A stretch of 64,000 nt of DNA from Variovorax sp. PBL-E5 (GCF_901827185.1 NZ_LR594671.1:1550001-1614000), one strand, 5' to 3'; counted from the stretch's first letter, positions 9,614 through 18,884 are shown. Program-made: numbers and translations. The notes: generated by a model not told the origin, from the sequence alone.

Positions 9614-10110
9614 CCGAATCCACCACATCCATCAGCGCGAAGCTCAAGAACGCCGCCGCCCGATTCGCTTCCGGCGTGACCGTGGTGCTGTCGGGGCGTA
9701 CCGGCTGCGTGCACGGCGTGACCGTGAGCGCATTCAACTGCGTGTCGCTGGATCCGCCGCTGGTGCTGGTCTGCGTGAACGAGCACAGCAAGATTGCCCG
9801 ACTGATCGAAGAGACCCGAGCGTTCACTGTCAACGTTCTTTCCGAGGAACAGATCGACTTGAGCCATGGCTTCGCCAAGGCCGGCCGCGAACCGGTGCAT
9901 GCGTTGGCCGAGCCGCATCAGTTCGGAAGCACCGGGGTGCCGATCCTGGCCGGCGCGGTATCGCATTTCGAATGCGAGGTCAGTTCCTGCCAGCGTGCAG
10001 GCGACCATGCGATCTTCCTGGGCCGCGTGGTGGATGCCGGCGCCAGCGATCTGCGGCCGCTGGTGTATTTCAACCGGAGCTACGCGGGACTGGTGCATCC
10101 GGCGGCATGA
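9610..10110 (+). CDS. Flavin reductase family protein (HpaC-like)
   Basis: A 166-residue flavin:NAD(P)H reductase-like protein with the FMN-binding split-barrel pattern: FASGVTVVLSG, GVTVSAFNCVSLDPPLVLVCV and the SHFECEV segment. Such proteins supply reduced FMN or FAD to a separate oxygenase. Here two acyl-CoA-dehydrogenase-fold flavoproteins at 12,548-14,976, at least one DszC/SfnB-like, are the likely partners. The ATG at 9610 overlaps the ligase stop. It is the last gene of the rightward operon and converges on the leftward gene ending at 10,124. Confidence 0.88.
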   Translation: MTESTTSISAKLKNAAARFASGVTVVLSGRTGCVHGVTVSAFNCVSLDPPLVLVCVNEHSKIARLIEETRAFTVNVLSEEQIDLSHGFAKAGREPVHALAEPHQFGSTGVPILAGAVSHFECEVSSCQRAGDHAIFLGRVVDAGASDLRPLVYFNRSYAGLVHPAA

Positions 10111-10123
10111 GCCGCACGCAGGT

Positions 10124-11704
10124 TCAGGGCTCGCGCCGCCGCTGGTCGACCAGCCACGAGAATTTCAAGCCGCGCCCGAGCAAGTCGTCGAGCGTGACGA
10201 GCTCGACGAGCGGCGTCAGTTCGCTGACACGCTTGGTCAATCGGGCGACGCGCTGCAACATCTCTTCGGATCGGACATCGGCATCGGCCGGCGCGCAGCG
10301 CACCACCAGTTCATCGGGCGATGCGCTGTCCGACGGATCGCGATGGCGGATCAGCAATTGGACCTCGGCCACGCCGGCATCGCGCAGCAACTGTTCCCGC
10401 AGGTCCTCCAGATTCACGGTCGCGCCCCGGATCTTGAATTCCACCGTACCCATGATCGCGCGCTGCGCGGCCAGGTCCGCGACCCGGCCGACGCGCAGCA
10501 GCCGCGGGCCTTGTACGCCGCAATGTGGGCAACGCTCGTGCGTCATGACCGCCGAGTCGCCAAGAAGAAAGCCGGCCAGCACGGTACCCGCGCCGTCGAG
10601 GGGGAACTGCACGAGCAGGCCTTCCTCGCCATCCGGAAGAAAAGTCCAGTGGCCGTCCTCCTCGACCCGCACGATGCGGCATGCCACCAGATCCGGCGCC
10701 GCGGAGTGGTAGCCGCTGCCTTCGACGCACTCGTACCAGAGATGGAAGCGCGATTCGGATGCGCCATAGCCGCCGGTGATCCGCACGTCCTGGGCGCCTG
10801 CGTTCAGCAGCAGCGTGCGGACTTCGGTGCGGCAGGCCGGTGTCACCGGCTCGCCACCCAGGGTGATGGCGATTCTGCGCGGCATCGGAAAACGCCCTGC
10901 CTGCGCCTGTTCCACCAGCGCGGGCACGAAGCGATTGCGGAAATAGCTCGGGATCCCGGCATAGACATTGACGCCGTATTGCAACGCAAGCTCCGCCATC
11001 CGTTCGGTCGGCAGGATGCCGGCGCCGCTGAGGCCGATGTGCGTGTGGGCAATGGCCTCGAAACCCCAGGTCGTCATCCAGAAGCCCATGTGAGGCGCCT
11101 GGGGGTAGAGCGTCGCGGACACCACCGTTTCCTCGAGTGCATGCAGATGGTCCACCATCGCAGCATGCAGGCGCCGGGTGGCGATCTCGAAGAGCTGCCG
11201 ATCGAGGCGCGTGTGTTTCACGGCGACCGGCACGCCGCTGCTGCCCCCGGACAGGAACACGCCGCTGATGCCGAACACGGCCTGAAAGATTTGCGCGGCC
11301 GTCTCCGCCGGCTTGTCGCGGAACACAGCCGGCACGCCTTGTTCGACATGAAGGCGCTGCCATGACCGGATCGGTACGACGGCTGGCAAGGCCCCGATCT
11401 GCTCGACGAACTGCCGATAGCTCGCGACCGCGGCGTCAGGTTCTCCGGCCGCCGTACCGAGTTCGAACGCATCGCCATCATCGCGAAAGGCATCCTTGCG
11501 AACCAGCGGCAGGCCCAGGCGTTGCCAGCAATCGATGCCCTCGATATCCTCTGCGCGCACGCCATGGCGCTCGAACAGCGCCAGGTAGTAGCGGCTGCGG
11601 CGCAGCATCGAACCCGCATACGCACGGAACTTGCGGTCTTGAAAATCATGCAGCGCTTCGCGCGTGCCGTCGCGCAGCTGTTGCGGTGTCAGCAGACGCG
11701 GCAT
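10124..11704 (-). CDS. Phenylacetate-CoA ligase-like AMP-binding protein
   Basis: A 526-residue adenylate-forming enzyme closer to the PaaK family than to the ligase at 8087. It has a Ser/Gly-rich phosphate-binding loop (LSGGSSGVPVAVKH), an acyl-adenylate region around ITLGGEPVTPACR and GGYGASES, and the C-terminal VEFKIRGATVNLEDLREQL stretch. A zinc-like pair HERCPHCGVQGPRLL lies near residue 385. The ATG at 11,704 is chosen because the frame upstream only overlaps the next gene out of frame. It ends 14 bases from the end of the flavin reductase gene (convergent) and begins 23 bases after the hypothetical gene at 11,728. It probably activates an aromatic or long-chain acid. Confidence 0.82.
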   Translation of the reverse strand: MPRLLTPQQLRDGTREALHDFQDRKFRAYAGSMLRRSRYYLALFERHGVRAEDIEGIDCWQRLGLPLVRKDAFRDDGDAFELGTAAGEPDAAVASYRQFVEQIGALPAVVPIRSWQRLHVEQGVPAVFRDKPAETAAQIFQAVFGISGVFLSGGSSGVPVAVKHTRLDRQLFEIATRRLHAAMVDHLHALEETVVSATLYPQAPHMGFWMTTWGFEAIAHTHIGLSGAGILPTERMAELALQYGVNVYAGIPSYFRNRFVPALVEQAQAGRFPMPRRIAITLGGEPVTPACRTEVRTLLLNAGAQDVRITGGYGASESRFHLWYECVEGSGYHSAAPDLVACRIVRVEEDGHWTFLPDGEEGLLVQFPLDGAGTVLAGFLLGDSAVMTHERCPHCGVQGPRLLRVGRVADLAAQRAIMGTVEFKIRGATVNLEDLREQLLRDAGVAEVQLLIRHRDPSDSASPDELVVRCAPADADVRSEEMLQRVARLTKRVSELTPLVELVTLDDLLGRGLKFSWLVDQRRREP

Positions 11705-11727
11705 GTCGATCGGGCCCGATGCCGCGG

Positions 11728-12573
11728 CTAGGCGGTCAGCAGTGCCAGCACCGCCGGCTTGCCGCCGATCCGCCCGGACCAGCGCCGGTATTTCTGAAGC
11801 CGGGCGCCCAGCACCGAGAGATCCAGCTCGGACGCCAGCGGAAGGTCCGGCGCTGTCGGCGCGTCCAGCCCGAGCGGTGTCAGGTCCGCGCCCAGCTGCG
11901 CCCGCACCTGCGCCGGCGTCATGACCTGCACGCCATGGCTTCCGATGTGAATGGCCGCCGTGACCGCCGGGTCGCGCCGCCACCGGGTCGTGGAAGCCAC
12001 CACCCGTTCGCCGGGCGCCAGGTCGATGGTGGACCACTTCCACCAGTCCAGCTCGGCGGCCACGTCGATGGTGCCGAAATTGGCATCGACATAGACATCG
12101 CCCGCCAGCGCAATGCGCGTGGCGCCGGCCTGGAACACGCCTTGGGCGCTCCCGTGCGGACAAAGAATGACCCAATCGAAGCTCGCGGACCCGCTCTCGT
12201 AGCGAAGCGGAAAGGGCAGCGTCGGCGGCCGCCATAGAGGCAAGTGTTGATCGATCGAGAGCGTCAGTTCGAACTGGGGCGACTTGACTTCGAGTTGCCA
12301 GCCGTTCGGCGTTCGATCGAGCACCGCGACGTCGTTGCGAATGCCGTCGAACATCGACCGCTCGGGCAACTGGGCCGCGCCGCCGGAGCTGACCCACATC
12401 TGCGGCTTGGCGCCATCCCGATAGTGCCAGACGACCACCGATGCACGACGGGGCAGGGCGAAGCCGTTCGCGCCATGGATCGCCACGGTGAAGCGCGATC
12501 CGTCGTGGACGAGAAGGTCCACGAAGTACCAGCCGAAGGCCAGCGGGTCAACGATGGGACGGGCTGTGCTCAT
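11728..12573 (-). CDS. Conserved hypothetical protein, possible AttH/CrtC-like lipocalin fold
   Basis: A 281-residue soluble protein that I cannot place firmly. It starts MSTARPIVDPLAFGWYFVDLLV, is rich in Trp and beta-strand-like stretches (FTVAIHGANGF, WQLEVKSPQFELTL, FDWVILCPHG, VYVDANFGTIDVA) and has no signal peptide. The WYFVDL opening and Trp-rich strands weakly recall the AttH/carotenoid 1,2-hydratase (CrtC) beta-barrel family, whose members hydrate isoprenoid double bonds; this is a guess from pattern only. It overlaps the upstream acyl-CoA-dehydrogenase-like gene by 26 bases and precedes the PaaK-like ligase, so it belongs to the same operon. Confidence 0.65.
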   Translation of the reverse strand: MSTARPIVDPLAFGWYFVDLLVHDGSRFTVAIHGANGFALPRRASVVVWHYRDGAKPQMWVSSGGAAQLPERSMFDGIRNDVAVLDRTPNGWQLEVKSPQFELTLSIDQHLPLWRPPTLPFPLRYESGSASFDWVILCPHGSAQGVFQAGATRIALAGDVYVDANFGTIDVAAELDWWKWSTIDLAPGERVVASTTRWRRDPAVTAAIHIGSHGVQVMTPAQVRAQLGADLTPLGLDAPTAPDLPLASELDLSVLGARLQKYRRWSGRIGGKPAVLALLTA

Positions 12574-13750
12574 GCTTTGAAAGACCTTTCAGAATCGGGT
12601 TGTCGCCACTGAAGTTGGTGTCCACGCGCAGATCGAGTTGGGCCGCGCCGATGGTGCGCAGGATGCGATCGCGGCTCTCGTGGCGGATGTAGAGGTGGAT
12701 GTCTCGTGCCAGCTTCGGCATGCCGGACGCGGCGCTGCCGGCAAAGGTGCCGATGTTATCGAGCGCATTCTCGAGACCGACGCGGACGGCCTGCTCGGCA
12801 AAGTAGCGCGCCATGTTGGCGCGCACGGGCGCATCGGGCTCGCCGCGCTGGTATGCCTGCGCGGCGCGCTCGACCAGGCCCCAGGCCGCGTCGAGGTGAA
12901 GACGCGAATTGCCGATGCGCGCGATCGCCGACGCGTCATCGGTCAACTTCCTGAAGGCGACCGACTTGCATGACTCGTGCAGCAGGCGGTCGGCGATGCC
13001 GACGAAGCTCGCTGCGAACTGGCAGTATGCGCGCGCCTGCAGACCCAGACGCAGATAGTCGCCCGGCTTGCCGAGCGCCGCCGATTCGTCGAGTTCGAGC
13101 CGGTCGAGTTGCACCACGTGGCTGCCGGTCGAACGCATGCCCTGGAACTGCTCCCACCAGCCGCGCTGGATGCGCAAGCCCGGGTTGTCGTGCGAGACGC
13201 AGAAGACCTGGATCCGATCGGAAGGATCCTCGTCGCCTTCGACCAGGGCCCACACCAGCGCCGCGCCGGCGGCCTCGCAGTTGGTGCAAAAGAATTTCTT
13301 GCCATCCAGCACCCAGCCGCCGTCGCGGCGCCGGGCGATGGTGGGCGTGCTGTCCGCCAGCTGCGAGCCGTAGCCGCCGAAGATCACGCCGCGGTCGACC
13401 ACCGGCTCGAGGAACATCGCGTGCTGCTGCGGTGTGCCCAGGCCGAGGATGATGTCGATCTCGTTGGCATGGACGTGGAAGGACTGGGCGGTGGCGGGGT
13501 CGCCAAAGGCAATGGCGCGCGTGACCTTCCAGAGTTCCAGCGGCTTGCCGGCTTCCGGCCCCAGCCCTGCGCCGCCCCATTGGGACGGAACATTCAAACT
13601 GAGCAGCCCGGCGGTGCGGAGATCGTCGAAGTTCTGCGTCGGAAAGCTGCCGGCCGCGTCGTGATCGGCGGCACGGCGCCAGAAGTCTTCGGCCAGTGCG
13701 CGGGCCAGGATTTCGGGGGCGGGGGTCGTAGATTCGGCGCTCATGGTCAT
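12548..13750 (-). CDS. Acyl-CoA dehydrogenase-fold flavoprotein
   Basis: A 400-residue protein of the acyl-CoA dehydrogenase superfamily: N-terminal helical domain (FDDLRTAGLLSLNVPSQWGG), middle beta domain (GGWVLDGKKFFCTNCEAAGA) and C-terminal helical domain ending in an ESRDRILRTIGAAQ segment. Proteins with this middle domain are either FAD dehydrogenases or reduced-flavin monooxygenases. The flavin reductase at 9610 and the DszC-like neighbour make an oxygenase role possible. The ATG at 13,750 overlaps the stop of the upstream paralogue (ATGA). Its 3' end overlaps the hypothetical gene. Confidence 0.85.
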   Translation of the reverse strand: MTMSAESTTPAPEILARALAEDFWRRAADHDAAGSFPTQNFDDLRTAGLLSLNVPSQWGGAGLGPEAGKPLELWKVTRAIAFGDPATAQSFHVHANEIDIILGLGTPQQHAMFLEPVVDRGVIFGGYGSQLADSTPTIARRRDGGWVLDGKKFFCTNCEAAGAALVWALVEGDEDPSDRIQVFCVSHDNPGLRIQRGWWEQFQGMRSTGSHVVQLDRLELDESAALGKPGDYLRLGLQARAYCQFAASFVGIADRLLHESCKSVAFRKLTDDASAIARIGNSRLHLDAAWGLVERAAQAYQRGEPDAPVRANMARYFAEQAVRVGLENALDNIGTFAGSAASGMPKLARDIHLYIRHESRDRILRTIGAAQLDLRVDTNFSGDNPILKGLSKHEHSPSHR

Positions 13751-14976
13751 GCGGTGTTGGTGCGTTGCGCATCGGATGCGAGGACATGGCCCATGTCGCC
13801 TTCGAGGCCGAGAAGGTCGCGGCCCACCGCCGCCCGCTGCTTGTCGACGACATCGTGCAGCGAGAGAGTGCGGGCATTGCGCCAGAAGCGGTCGGCGCCG
13901 GCACGGCGCGTGGTGGCGCGCGCGCCGCAGATCTGGAACAGCCGCGTGCCGACTTCGATCGCGGCATCGGAGGCCTGGATCTTCGCCTGGAGCACGCGGC
14001 GGTGCGCGATGGCGGCAAGCGTCGGATCGCGGTCCGCGTCCGCTACGGCTTGCACCGCGCGCTCGACGATGGCCCGGGTCGCCTCGACCAGAACAGCCAT
14101 CTCGCCGAGCCGGCCCTGGACATGGGGATCGTGGCCGAGCGTAGGCAGGCCTGCCGGCGCCTTGGTGTGGTTCTTGAGGTAATCGATGGTGAAGTCGAGC
14201 CCGCCGCGCGCGATGCCGGTGAGTTCCAGCGCGAAGGTGAGCTGGAAGCTCGAGAGCAGTACAGGGCTGACCTGCGAGAAGGCGCCGGGACGTCCCAGCA
14301 TGAATTCGTCCGCGACGAAGACTTCCTTCACGTCGACCGCGCCGCTCGAGGTCGCGCGCTGGCCGATGTTGTCCCAGGTGTCGTGCACCTTCACGCCAGG
14401 CGCGTCGACGGCGATGATCGGCACGGCCAGACCTTGCTCACCGTCGGCCTGGGACATGGCGAAAAAAAGGAAGCGCTTCGCGCCCATCGAATTGGTCGAG
14501 AAGAATTTCTGGCCGTTGGCGATCCAGCCGCCAGGCGCGCGCCGCACTTCGGCGTCGTAGCCGGGGCGGCCGCCGTCCTTGGTGAAGCGTTGCGTCGGCT
14601 CGCTTCCGAAGAAGCCGTAGACCGCGCCTTCCGACACCACCTCTTCGCTCAGTCTGCGGATCTGATCCCGGCTGCCCAGCAGGTTGATGGCGGCGCAGGC
14701 GGTGCCATGGACCGCGAGCGCCTGCCCGGTCGAACTGCAGGCCGCCGAGACGTCCTCGATGATGCGCCCGTAGAGGCCGACGTCGCCGCCCGGACCGGCG
14801 CCCAGGCCTCCGAACTCCTTGCGCACGCAATAGGCCAGCAGTCCGTTGCGATGAAGAAGCTGCATGTTCTCCGTCGGGAAACGCCCCTCGAGATCGTAGA
14901 ACTGCGCACGCTTCGCGATCTCGGCAAGCGTCGCCTCGTAGGATTCACCCAGCTCGTTGCGCAGGTCACTCTTCAT
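13747..14976 (-). CDS. Acyl-CoA dehydrogenase-fold flavoprotein, DszC/SfnB monooxygenase-like
   Basis: A 409-residue paralogue of the downstream flavoprotein. The middle-domain motif WIANGQKFFSTNSMGA and especially the C-terminal segment FWRNARTLSLHDVVDKQRAAVG resemble DszC and SfnB, which are FMNH2-dependent monooxygenases rather than dehydrogenases. Start at 14,976 is chosen for the GAGGTG ribosome-binding site just upstream and the MKSDLRNELGESY opening; the frame is open further upstream but looks non-coding there. It is the first gene of the leftward operon (14,976 to 10,124), divergent from the AtuA-family gene. Oxygenase function is inferred from family resemblance plus the flavin reductase in the cluster. 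Confidence 0.85.
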   Translation of the reverse strand: MKSDLRNELGESYEATLAEIAKRAQFYDLEGRFPTENMQLLHRNGLLAYCVRKEFGGLGAGPGGDVGLYGRIIEDVSAACSSTGQALAVHGTACAAINLLGSRDQIRRLSEEVVSEGAVYGFFGSEPTQRFTKDGGRPGYDAEVRRAPGGWIANGQKFFSTNSMGAKRFLFFAMSQADGEQGLAVPIIAVDAPGVKVHDTWDNIGQRATSSGAVDVKEVFVADEFMLGRPGAFSQVSPVLLSSFQLTFALELTGIARGGLDFTIDYLKNHTKAPAGLPTLGHDPHVQGRLGEMAVLVEATRAIVERAVQAVADADRDPTLAAIAHRRVLQAKIQASDAAIEVGTRLFQICGARATTRRAGADRFWRNARTLSLHDVVDKQRAAVGRDLLGLEGDMGHVLASDAQRTNTA

Positions 14977-15194
14977 TCGAAATTGCACCTCAGGGTTGTC
15001 GCCGCCGCGCGGCATCGTGGACGATGGCCGGCAGCCAGCGTGTTCGAAGGATGATCGAAAGCGATGCGGGTCGTCTTGCGGCAATTGGCTGTAACCGGCG
15101 AGTGCCCCGCGCGTCCTCGACCTCGACCAGTTCGCGCAAGCAATCGGCGGCCGGCTGGCTATCGTGCGAAATCGTTGAAAAGGAATTGCGCCGC

Positions 15195-17012
15195 ATGCAG
15201 TCATCGTCCAAGGTCATCCGCATCGGATGCGCGTCCGGCTTCTGGGGCGACAGCGCCGTCGGTGCGCCGCAGCTCGTCCAATCGGGGCAGATCGACTACC
15301 TCGTGTTCGACTACCTGGCCGAGACGACGATGGCCATTCTGGCTGCGGCGCGGCTGAAGAAGCCCGACATGGGCTATGCAACCGACTTCGTCGAAATCAC
15401 GATGCGCTCGGTCATCGCGCAAGTGCTGGAGCGCGGCATCAAGGTCGTCTCGAACGCCGGCGGAATCCATCCGGCAGCTTGCGCGCAGGCGCTCGGCAAG
15501 ATGGCGCAGAGCCTCGGCCTTGCGCCGCGCATCGCGGTGGTCGAAGGCGACGATGTCTCCGGCCAGCTGGCGCAACTCGAAGACATGCGCGACATGTTCT
15601 CCGGAGAGCCCGTTCCCGCCTCGATCTTGAGCGCGAATGCCTATCTCGGCGCGTTCCCGATCGCACGCGCATTGGCGGCCGGCGCGGACATCGTGATCAC
15701 CGGCCGCATCGTCGACAGCGCCGCGACGCTGGGGCCGTTGATCCACGAATTCGGTTGGCAAGAAGACGACTTCGATCGCCTGGCTGCGGGCAGTCTGGCG
15801 GGCCACCTCATCGAATGCGGTTGCCAGGCGACCGGCGGCCTTCACACCGACTGGCGCGAGATTCCCGACTGGGCCCACATCGGCTATCCGATCGTCGAAT
15901 GCGAGGCCGACGGCAGCTTCCGCGTGACCAAGCCCAAGGGCACGGGCGGCCGGATCCTGCGCGCCTGCGTGGCCGAACAGCTGCTTTACGAGATTGGCGA
16001 TCCGGCCTCCTATCTGCTGCCCGACGTGACCTGCGACTTCAGGGAGGTTCGACTGGTGCAGCTCGACGACGACCACGTGGGCGTCACCGGTGCCCGCGGT
16101 CGCGCGCCGGGGCCCAGCTACAAGGTGTCGGCAACCCGACGCGACGGCTGGCGCTGCACGGGAAGCATGGTCATCGTCGGCCGCGAAGCAGAGGCCAAGG
16201 CGCGACGCACGGGCGAAGCCATCATCGAGCGCACGCGTGCCATGTTCCGGGCGGCCGGCCTCGAGGACTACTCGGCAACGCGAATCGACCTCTTCGGTAC
16301 CGAGTCCCTGTATGGCGCGGCGGCCCGCGGCCAGGATGCGCGTGAGATCATGCTGCGGGTCATCGCAGACCATCCCCAAAGCAAGGCGCTCGAACTGTTC
16401 GCGCGCGAGATCGCCGCCAGCGCAACCTCGTGGTCACCGGGCACCACGAGCCCGGGCGGCGGTCGCCCGTCGCCTTCGCCGCTGGTCAGGCCCTTTGCGT
16501 TCCTGCTCGACAAGCAGCGGGTCCCCGTGCGCGTGGTGTTGCCGGACGGCACGTCCGCGCTCATGACGTCGCCTGCGCCCGAATCCATCGCCCCGCCAGC
16601 CGTGTCGGGCGTGCAGATGGAGCCGACTGATGCGTGGTCGGGGCACGCGCAGGGACCGCAGATCCTGGTTCCCCTGATACGGCTCGCGTGGGCCCGCAGC
16701 GGCGACAAGGGCGACCTCAGCAACATCGGCCTGATTGCCCGAAAGCCCGAGTGGGCCGGTCTTCTCTGGCGGCTGGTCACGCCGGAACGCGTGAAGCGGC
16801 ATTTCGCCCACCTCGCGAAGGGGGCCGTCGAGCGCTTCTATCTTCCGGGCGTGCAGGCGATCAACTTCGTGCTTCACGAAGCGCTGGACGGCGGTGGTCC
16901 TGCGTCGACGCGCATCGATCCGCTGGGCAAGGGCATGGGCCAGATCCTGCTGGACCTGGAGATCGAGGTGCCCGCGGGACTTCTGGATGAGCGCGCTCTC
17001 AGGGATCGATGA
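15195..17012 (+). CDS. AtuA family (acyclic terpene utilization, DUF1446) protein
   Basis: A 605-residue AtuA-family protein. The N-terminal domain of about 450 residues starts VIRIGCASGFWGDSAVGA and contains VFDYLAETTMA and VVSNAGGIHPAACA, hallmarks of the family; the C-terminal AtuA-like domain contains AWARSGDKGDLSNIGLIAR near residue 500. In Pseudomonas, atuA lies in the citronellol/geraniol degradation cluster with a geranyl-CoA carboxylase; its exact reaction is not settled. Start ATG at 15,195 has an AAGGAA motif about ten bases upstream. Combined with the carboxylase subunits in this window it points to branched or terpenoid acid catabolism. Its 3' end overlaps the convergent SDR gene by 14 bases. 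Confidence 0.88.
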   Translation: MQSSSKVIRIGCASGFWGDSAVGAPQLVQSGQIDYLVFDYLAETTMAILAAARLKKPDMGYATDFVEITMRSVIAQVLERGIKVVSNAGGIHPAACAQALGKMAQSLGLAPRIAVVEGDDVSGQLAQLEDMRDMFSGEPVPASILSANAYLGAFPIARALAAGADIVITGRIVDSAATLGPLIHEFGWQEDDFDRLAAGSLAGHLIECGCQATGGLHTDWREIPDWAHIGYPIVECEADGSFRVTKPKGTGGRILRACVAEQLLYEIGDPASYLLPDVTCDFREVRLVQLDDDHVGVTGARGRAPGPSYKVSATRRDGWRCTGSMVIVGREAEAKARRTGEAIIERTRAMFRAAGLEDYSATRIDLFGTESLYGAAARGQDAREIMLRVIADHPQSKALELFAREIAASATSWSPGTTSPGGGRPSPSPLVRPFAFLLDKQRVPVRVVLPDGTSALMTSPAPESIAPPAVSGVQMEPTDAWSGHAQGPQILVPLIRLAWARSGDKGDLSNIGLIARKPEWAGLLWRLVTPERVKRHFAHLAKGAVERFYLPGVQAINFVLHEALDGGGPASTRIDPLGKGMGQILLDLEIEVPAGLLDERALRDR

Positions 17013-17820
17013 AGTAGTCCAGGTGCGGCTCCACACCCGGCGTGACCGCATAGCACTCGAATGACGTCACGCCGCTTCGCCGAAGCACGTCCTCATCGAC
17101 GAAGAAGCACCCGGTGGTGGTCCGGCTCGGCTGGGTCAGGATCCAGTGGGCCGCGTCCGCCATGATCTCCGGCCTGCGGGCCGAGGCGGCCTGGCCCGGC
17201 GCTGCCAGATCCAGGGCAGCCGTCGCGATCAGCGTGCGCGGCCACAGCGTATTCGAAGCCAGACCTTGCGCGCCGAACTCCTCGGCCAGTCCGAGCGCGA
17301 TCATGCTCATGCCGAACTTCGACGTTGTGTAGGCGAGGTGAGGCCTGAACCATTTGGGCTGCAGGTCCAGTGGCGGCGAGAGACTGAGAATGTGCGGATT
17401 GGCCGCCTTCAGCAAATGCGGCATGCACGCCTGCGCGCAAACGAAGCTGCCGCGCACGTTGACGTCCATCATCAGGTCATAGCGCTTGATCGGTGTGTCC
17501 TGGAGTGGATGCGGATGCACGGCACTGGCGTTGTTCACCAGGATGTCGATGCCGCCGAAGCGTTCGGCCGCGCGCGCCACCGCATCCAGCACCTGGCTTT
17601 CGTCCCGCACGTCGACGGCCACCGCCAGGGCTCGTCCGCCGCGGGCCACGACCTCGGCGGCCGTGTCGTGGATGGTGCCGGCGAGCCGGGGATGTGCCTC
17701 GGATGTCTTGGCGGCGATCACGACGTTGGCGCCGTCGGCGGCTGCCCGCAGTGCCAGGGCACGGCCGATTCCGCGGCTGGCGCCTGTGATGAGGAGGGTC
17801 TTGTCCTTGAGTGTTTGCAT
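16999..17820 (-). CDS. SDR family oxidoreductase
   Basis: A 273-residue short-chain dehydrogenase. The cofactor motif TGASRGIGRALAL is near residue 15, the NNAS motif near residue 100, and Tyr and Lys of the catalytic set occur as YTTSK. AtuB/AtuG-type SDRs accompany AtuA in terpene clusters, and this one resembles the HSDL2-like group (PPLDLQPKWF). The ATG at 17,820 is the natural family start; further upstream the frame is open but lies in the region shared with the divergent AraC gene. Likely substrate is a hydroxyacyl or alcohol intermediate of the same pathway. Confidence 0.88.
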   Translation of the reverse strand: MQTLKDKTLLITGASRGIGRALALRAAADGANVVIAAKTSEAHPRLAGTIHDTAAEVVARGGRALAVAVDVRDESQVLDAVARAAERFGGIDILVNNASAVHPHPLQDTPIKRYDLMMDVNVRGSFVCAQACMPHLLKAANPHILSLSPPLDLQPKWFRPHLAYTTSKFGMSMIALGLAEEFGAQGLASNTLWPRTLIATAALDLAAPGQAASARRPEIMADAAHWILTQPSRTTTGCFFVDEDVLRRSGVTSFECYAVTPGVEPHLDYFIDP

Positions 17821-18059
17821 CGGGCAGGGCTGGGTGTGTGCCGACGAGTCTGACCCGAAATCAACGCGCGGTCTTGCGCGGATTCGCTGTGCCGCGAGGT
17901 CCGCGGAAAAGGGGTGTCGAATTCGGCGCGTCAAGCGGCGAATAGCCAGCTGACACAAGACTGGCGCCGCCCGAGCGGCTAGGCTGCTGCAAACTACCGC
18001 CCGAACGGTCCTGTAATATCCCTTGGGCGCCCGCCCGGTCTGGCGGCCGGAGACTCGCC
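17821..18059. promoter_or_regulatory. Divergent intergenic region between SDR and AraC regulator genes
   Basis: These 239 bases separate the leftward SDR gene from the rightward AraC-family regulator, so they must carry both promoters and probably the regulator's operator. No clean palindrome or tandem repeat could be picked out by eye. Confidence 0.4.
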
Positions 18060-18884
18060 ATGCAAGTTGCCAGTAACACTGCCGCTGATCGATTGAGGAC
18101 CGCGGGCCCCTCGGCCCGGTTGATGTGGATCACGCCCGACCGAATCTTCTACGCCGGCCTGCTCGGCGCACCGGGTGTGCGGACCATGGGTTCCCTGATG
18201 ATCTACGTCGCGACCGAGGGGTCGATCCGCATCGCGGTCGGCGGCGGCGAATGGGAAACCGGCGAGATGGCGATCGTTCATCCCTACCAGCCGCATCAAT
18301 TGCTCTCCGAGGCCATGATGATCAATCTCATCAAGATCGAGGCCGAGACGATGGAGATTGCCAGTCTGCCGCCGCTGCTCGCCCGGTCGGGCATCGTCGA
18401 TGCGCCGCAGTTCGTCGAGCGCGTGCGCCGCCGGCAACGCGAACTCTGCGAACTGGGAAGCCTCGACGATCTGAACTCGCTGGATTTCGATCGGTTCTTT
18501 TTTGACGGGCCATTGGTGCCGAAGGTCCTCGATCGACGGATTCAGGAGATCGTTGAGATGATCAAGCGGCATCCGTCCGCGCCGTCGAGCGCCGAGGAGT
18601 GCGCAGAAGCCGCGCACCTTTCGTTTTCGCGCTTTCTTCATCTGTTCAAGCAGGAGGTCGGTGTGTCATTCCGGACATTCCGCAAATGGAAGCGCGCGCG
18701 CAGCGTGCTGCGGCACGTCAACGAGAAGGCCAACCTGGCCCACGTGGCCCTGGACAACGGATACCCCGACTCCACCCATTTCAGCCATTGCATCAAGCAG
18801 GTCTATGGGCTGAGGCCGAAGGAGATCTTTGCAGGTTCGCGTCGCCTGGTTGTCTACGCGACAAGCGGCAGCGCGAGGGGCTAG
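18060..18884 (+). CDS. AraC family transcriptional regulator
   Basis: A 274-residue regulator. The N-terminal two thirds form a cupin-like sensor (EGSIRIAVGGGEWETGEMAIVH, then PYQPHQLLS); the C-terminal third holds the two helix-turn-helix motifs of AraC/XylS proteins (CAEAAHLSFSRFLHLFKQEVG and LDNGYPDSTHFSHCIKQVYG), ending in LRPKEI. Being divergent from the catabolic island it is the best candidate for its activator, responding to the acid substrate or an intermediate. The ligand is not known. Confidence 0.9.
   Translation: MQVASNTAADRLRTAGPSARLMWITPDRIFYAGLLGAPGVRTMGSLMIYVATEGSIRIAVGGGEWETGEMAIVHPYQPHQLLSEAMMINLIKIEAETMEIASLPPLLARSGIVDAPQFVERVRRRQRELCELGSLDDLNSLDFDRFFFDGPLVPKVLDRRIQEIVEMIKRHPSAPSSAEECAEAAHLSFSRFLHLFKQEVGVSFRTFRKWKRARSVLRHVNEKANLAHVALDNGYPDSTHFSHCIKQVYGLRPKEIFAGSRRLVVYATSGSARG

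Noticed and set aside
15024..15194. Extension of the AtuA-family protein upstream of 15,195
   Set aside because: The extension is Arg/Ser-rich and not typical of the family; the start at 15,195 has a plausible ribosome-binding site.
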